Translations under genes and position numbers: made by a program
The notes under the pieces: model-generated
Database searches by the model: none
What the model was told of the DNA's origin: nothing
What the model saw: the letters and a program-made list of their open reading frames with translations, nothing else
Assembly: GCA_937916515.1 (NCBI GenBank)
Contig: CALFSX010000051.1
Location: 1-37,046 of the forward strand
Direction of reading: 5' to 3'
Length of the DNA stretch: 37,046 nucleotides
DNA from: an uncultured Planctomycetaceae bacterium
GTDB taxonomy: Bacteria; Planctomycetota; Planctomycetia; Planctomycetales; Planctomycetaceae
Part shown: positions 35,253-37,046 of the stretch, piece after piece
How the letters are laid out: every line of letters begins with the position of its first letter
Numbering within the stretch: the first letter of the stretch is position 1

Positions 35253-35318
35253 AGCCGCAGGGCGTTAGCCCCGGTTAGTGCGGATCACGGAAAAAACCGG
35301 GGCTAACGCCCTGCGGCT
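35253..35318. repeat. Large palindrome D2
   Basis: Arms 35253-35276 and 35295-35318 are perfectly complementary over 24 bp, with an 18-base loop. The arms match D1, while the loop sequence differs. Confidence 0.93.
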
Positions 35319-35908
35319 CATTCAGACTGGCGTTGTCCAGCTAAGACAGCAACGAAAAATGTTCCGTAAGTCTTCACTGTAAGCGACGTAGGTTTAATGG
35401 AAAATGCTCAAGTAAACCAGCGTTTACGTCTTCCAGAAGGTCGCCGCTGGCCAAACAAATGGCGGAAGCAGACTTCTCCGTCGCAGAAATGGTCGCAAAA
35501 CAGATTTAAGCCCGGGATCAACTACACTTCGTTCCCGACCTACCTTCAGCTCGTACGGCAGTTCCTGAATCGACTTAGCCGGGCGGCAAGCCACGGGCTA
35601 AGCCAGGCCAATTGCAGACCAAAGTCCGGGCTGTTGGGGCTCCCAAACGGGAATCAAAAAGACTGAGACGGTAAATGCCTTGCGGAGCCTTTACACAAGC
35701 ATGTTTTGCTGTAGAATCCCCGCCCGCAACGCCGAACAAAGTCAAAGTTCAGCGTGTCGAAGCTTTGCTTTAGTTGACATAGAATAAAATGGCCAAACGC
35801 CATTTTCTTCCATGAAGATTCAACTTTTAGGTTTCCAAATGGCGAAACCACAACAAATCAAGCATCGAATGACGGCGTAAGTCGTTACCGTAAAACAACT
35901 TAAATCAC
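35319..35908. other. Intergenic region upstream of tRNA-Met
   Basis: No gene is supported here. There is a short hairpin, CTTAGCC/GGCTAAG, at 35574-35602. The frame at 35397-35666 has no ribosome binding site and an atypical composition. Confidence 0.45.
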
Positions 35909-35982
35909 GGCGGTGTAGCTCAGTTGGTTAGAGCAGCGGAATCATAATCCGCGTGTCGGGGGTTCGAATCCCTCCACCGCTA
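35909..35982 (+). tRNA. tRNA-Met (anticodon CAT)
   Basis: The cloverleaf is complete: acceptor GGCGGTG/CACCGCT (first pair G-U), TAGCTCAGTTGG D-arm, anticodon stem GCGGA/TCCGC with loop ATCATAA (anticodon CAT at 35943-35945), and TTCGAAT T-loop. The discriminator is A at 35982. CCA is not encoded. The body resembles elongator tRNA-Met; a CAT tRNA-Ile (lysidine-modified) cannot be fully excluded. Confidence 0.95.
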
Positions 35983-35990
35983 TTTCTGGA

Positions 35991-36026
35991 AGCCTCGGGA
36001 AATGCAACGTTTTCCGAGGCTTTTTT
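35991..36026 (+). terminator. Intrinsic terminator after tRNA-Met
   Basis: AGCCTCGGGAAA (35991-36002) pairs with TTTTCCGAGGCT (36010-36021), 12 bp with one G-U, followed by TTTTT. Confidence 0.92.
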
Positions 36027-36443
36027 ATTTTGGCTATGGCAAGCCTGCGCTTTTGACCACAACCGCACGCAGCCAAAGCACAAACCCGGCTCCCAAGCGC
36101 CCCCGGGGCCCGACAACTGTGCTCTCTGTGGTCAAAACTGAGTTGGTGTTAGACAAACATCTGCTGCAGCAGGCTGGCAGTTGAGTTGCTGTGGAACTCG
36201 CAAACTTGAATCCACGAAAAAACGCGTGCCGGGCTGATGACCAGGCACGCGTTTGGAATGTTCGACGATGGGCGAATAATCGGCATTGTTGATTGAGCGG
36301 ACAATTGCCTCTCAATTTTACGGCCGCGTCTTAAAACATCAAAGCTGAAATCCGTTGATAGACTGTCCGGAATTCAGTCGCTTGTGGATCGAATACTGGA
36401 GTGCGGGACTTCAGCGGCTTCAGTATCAAGCCATCTCAAAACA
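36027..36443. other. Intergenic region with inverted repeat and terminator
   Basis: No gene is supported. TTTTGACCACA (36051-36061) and TGTGGTCAAAA (36127-36137) form a perfect 11-bp inverted repeat 65 bp apart. The terminator of the minus-strand gene is at 36217-36254. Confidence 0.5.
36217..36254 (-). terminator. Intrinsic terminator of the last minus-strand gene
   Basis: On the minus strand AAACGCGTGCC pairs with GGCACGCGTTT (11 bp), and the T-run continues through 36217. It lies about 190 bp beyond the stop of the gene at 36444. Confidence 0.88.
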
Positions 36444-37001
36444 CTATTCGCTGGCGTTGTCTCGGCTTAAGGCCATATACGTAGCGACACCACCAAGTGC
36501 CAAAATGCCGACGCCATATTTGGCTTCCGTTGACATATGGTGCACTGGCTGGCAGTTATTGCACTGATTGGGAGGGCATTCGCTTCGCTTGAACCAGTTT
36601 CCTCGAACCTGAGGCGACGCATCATCAACCAAAGCGATTGATGTCACAGACTTTGGTGGAGCAGTTCCGTTCCGCCAGACTCGGCAGGCATACATCTGGT
36701 CTGCGATGAAAATTGTACAGGTGCCGCCCTGCAAATTGGCAACGGTCAGACGTCCGGCTTCGTCGGCGATGCCTGCAACTTCAGCACTTCCACAGCGAAT
36801 TCTTACCACGCTGGCTGAAACGGGATTGCCTTCTTTGTCGACAACAATCAGTTTCAGTTCGCCTTGCGCATTCAATTCGACGTTCCGCAGCACAGGTTTT
36901 TGCACGGTCGCTGCCGCTGGGGAGTCCTGAGCCTGCAGGCATGAGCTCATCAGCGAACTGGGAAACGCCAATGCCAGGCACAGTAGCACTCGAATTTTCA
37001 T
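36444..37001 (-). CDS. Exported protein with carboxypeptidase-regulatory-like domain
   Basis: The product has 185 residues. A signal peptide ends near LQAQ (residue 25); the SSC before it is only a weak lipobox. Residues 45-115 suggest a beta-sandwich regulatory-like domain (LKLIVVDKEGNPVSASVVRI, GIADEAGRLTVANLQGGTCT), ending in YACRVWRNGTAPPKS. The W-x-x-G-T-A-P-P ending seems common in planctomycete exported proteins. A Cys-rich stretch CPPNQCNNC follows, then a hydrophobic segment (YGVGILALGGVATYMAL) near the C-terminus. The ATG has GAAGGG about 10 bases upstream. The function is unknown; an envelope role is inferred. Confidence 0.82.
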   Translation of the reverse strand: MKIRVLLCLALAFPSSLMSSCLQAQDSPAAATVQKPVLRNVELNAQGELKLIVVDKEGNPVSASVVRIRCGSAEVAGIADEAGRLTVANLQGGTCTIFIADQMYACRVWRNGTAPPKSVTSIALVDDASPQVRGNWFKRSECPPNQCNNCQPVHHMSTEAKYGVGILALGGVATYMALSRDNASE

Positions 37002-37046
37002 GTGAAGAATCCCTTCGAATCACACTAACTGTATAACTGAATTCAG

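Noticed and set aside
32732-35318. Palindromes D1 and D2 considered as terminators
   Set aside because: Neither has a T-run at its end, and the arms are far longer and more conserved than terminators; a repeat family fits better.
35909-36137. tRNA-Met considered as an integration site of a mobile island
   Set aside because: There is no integrase gene and no second copy of the tRNA 3' end in the window.

Overview
The window is almost certainly from a bacterium of the phylum Planctomycetota; the genus cannot be fixed from sequence alone. The markers are a PSCyt1/DUF1549/DUF1553 cytochrome-type protein, a transmembrane Ser/Thr kinase with a large WD40 tail, a giant beta-strand-repeat surface protein with an N-terminal LEERKLLDAG (LEPR-XLL-like) signal, and many small secreted or hypothetical proteins. 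Coding is sparse on the left and right and dense in the middle.

Left part (1-8460): a repeat-bearing non-coding stretch of 1.4 kb, a small DMT-like membrane protein, a solitary PSCyt1-PSD1 protein on the minus strand, a copy of a dispersed multi-hairpin repeat (A), a small hypothetical gene, and then the most interesting locus. Between about 6850 and 7370 there are two paralogous small RNA genes in tandem. Each has a near-consensus sigma-54 (-24/-12) promoter, an 11-bp hairpin with an identical 13-nt loop, an identical linker and an intrinsic terminator. The stems differ between the copies but keep their pairing. A 69-bp tandem repeat array follows, and it supplies the C-terminus and stop of a hisN-like phosphatase.

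Middle (8749-31255): a short charged protein with a terminator, an alpha/beta hydrolase, a DUF6940-like protein, and a 20.6-kb minus-strand operon of two genes. The first encodes a giant repetitive secreted protein of about 4,694 residues. The second encodes a kinase of about 2,160 residues. They overlap by GTGA, so the kinase is probably translated by coupling. The kinase has a run of Thr-x-Val motifs ahead of its catalytic domain, one membrane helix, a coiled coil and an outward-facing WD40 region. It may sense or regulate the surface protein.

Right part (31565-37046): a secreted Ala/Pro-rich protein whose stop codon lies in repeat copy B, then a YeiH-type exporter with a small membrane protein, a tRNA-Met with its terminator, and a signal-peptide protein with a carboxypeptidase-regulatory-like domain. 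The exporter operon lies between two directly repeated modules, each made of the multi-hairpin repeat (B or C) followed by a 60-66-bp palindrome.
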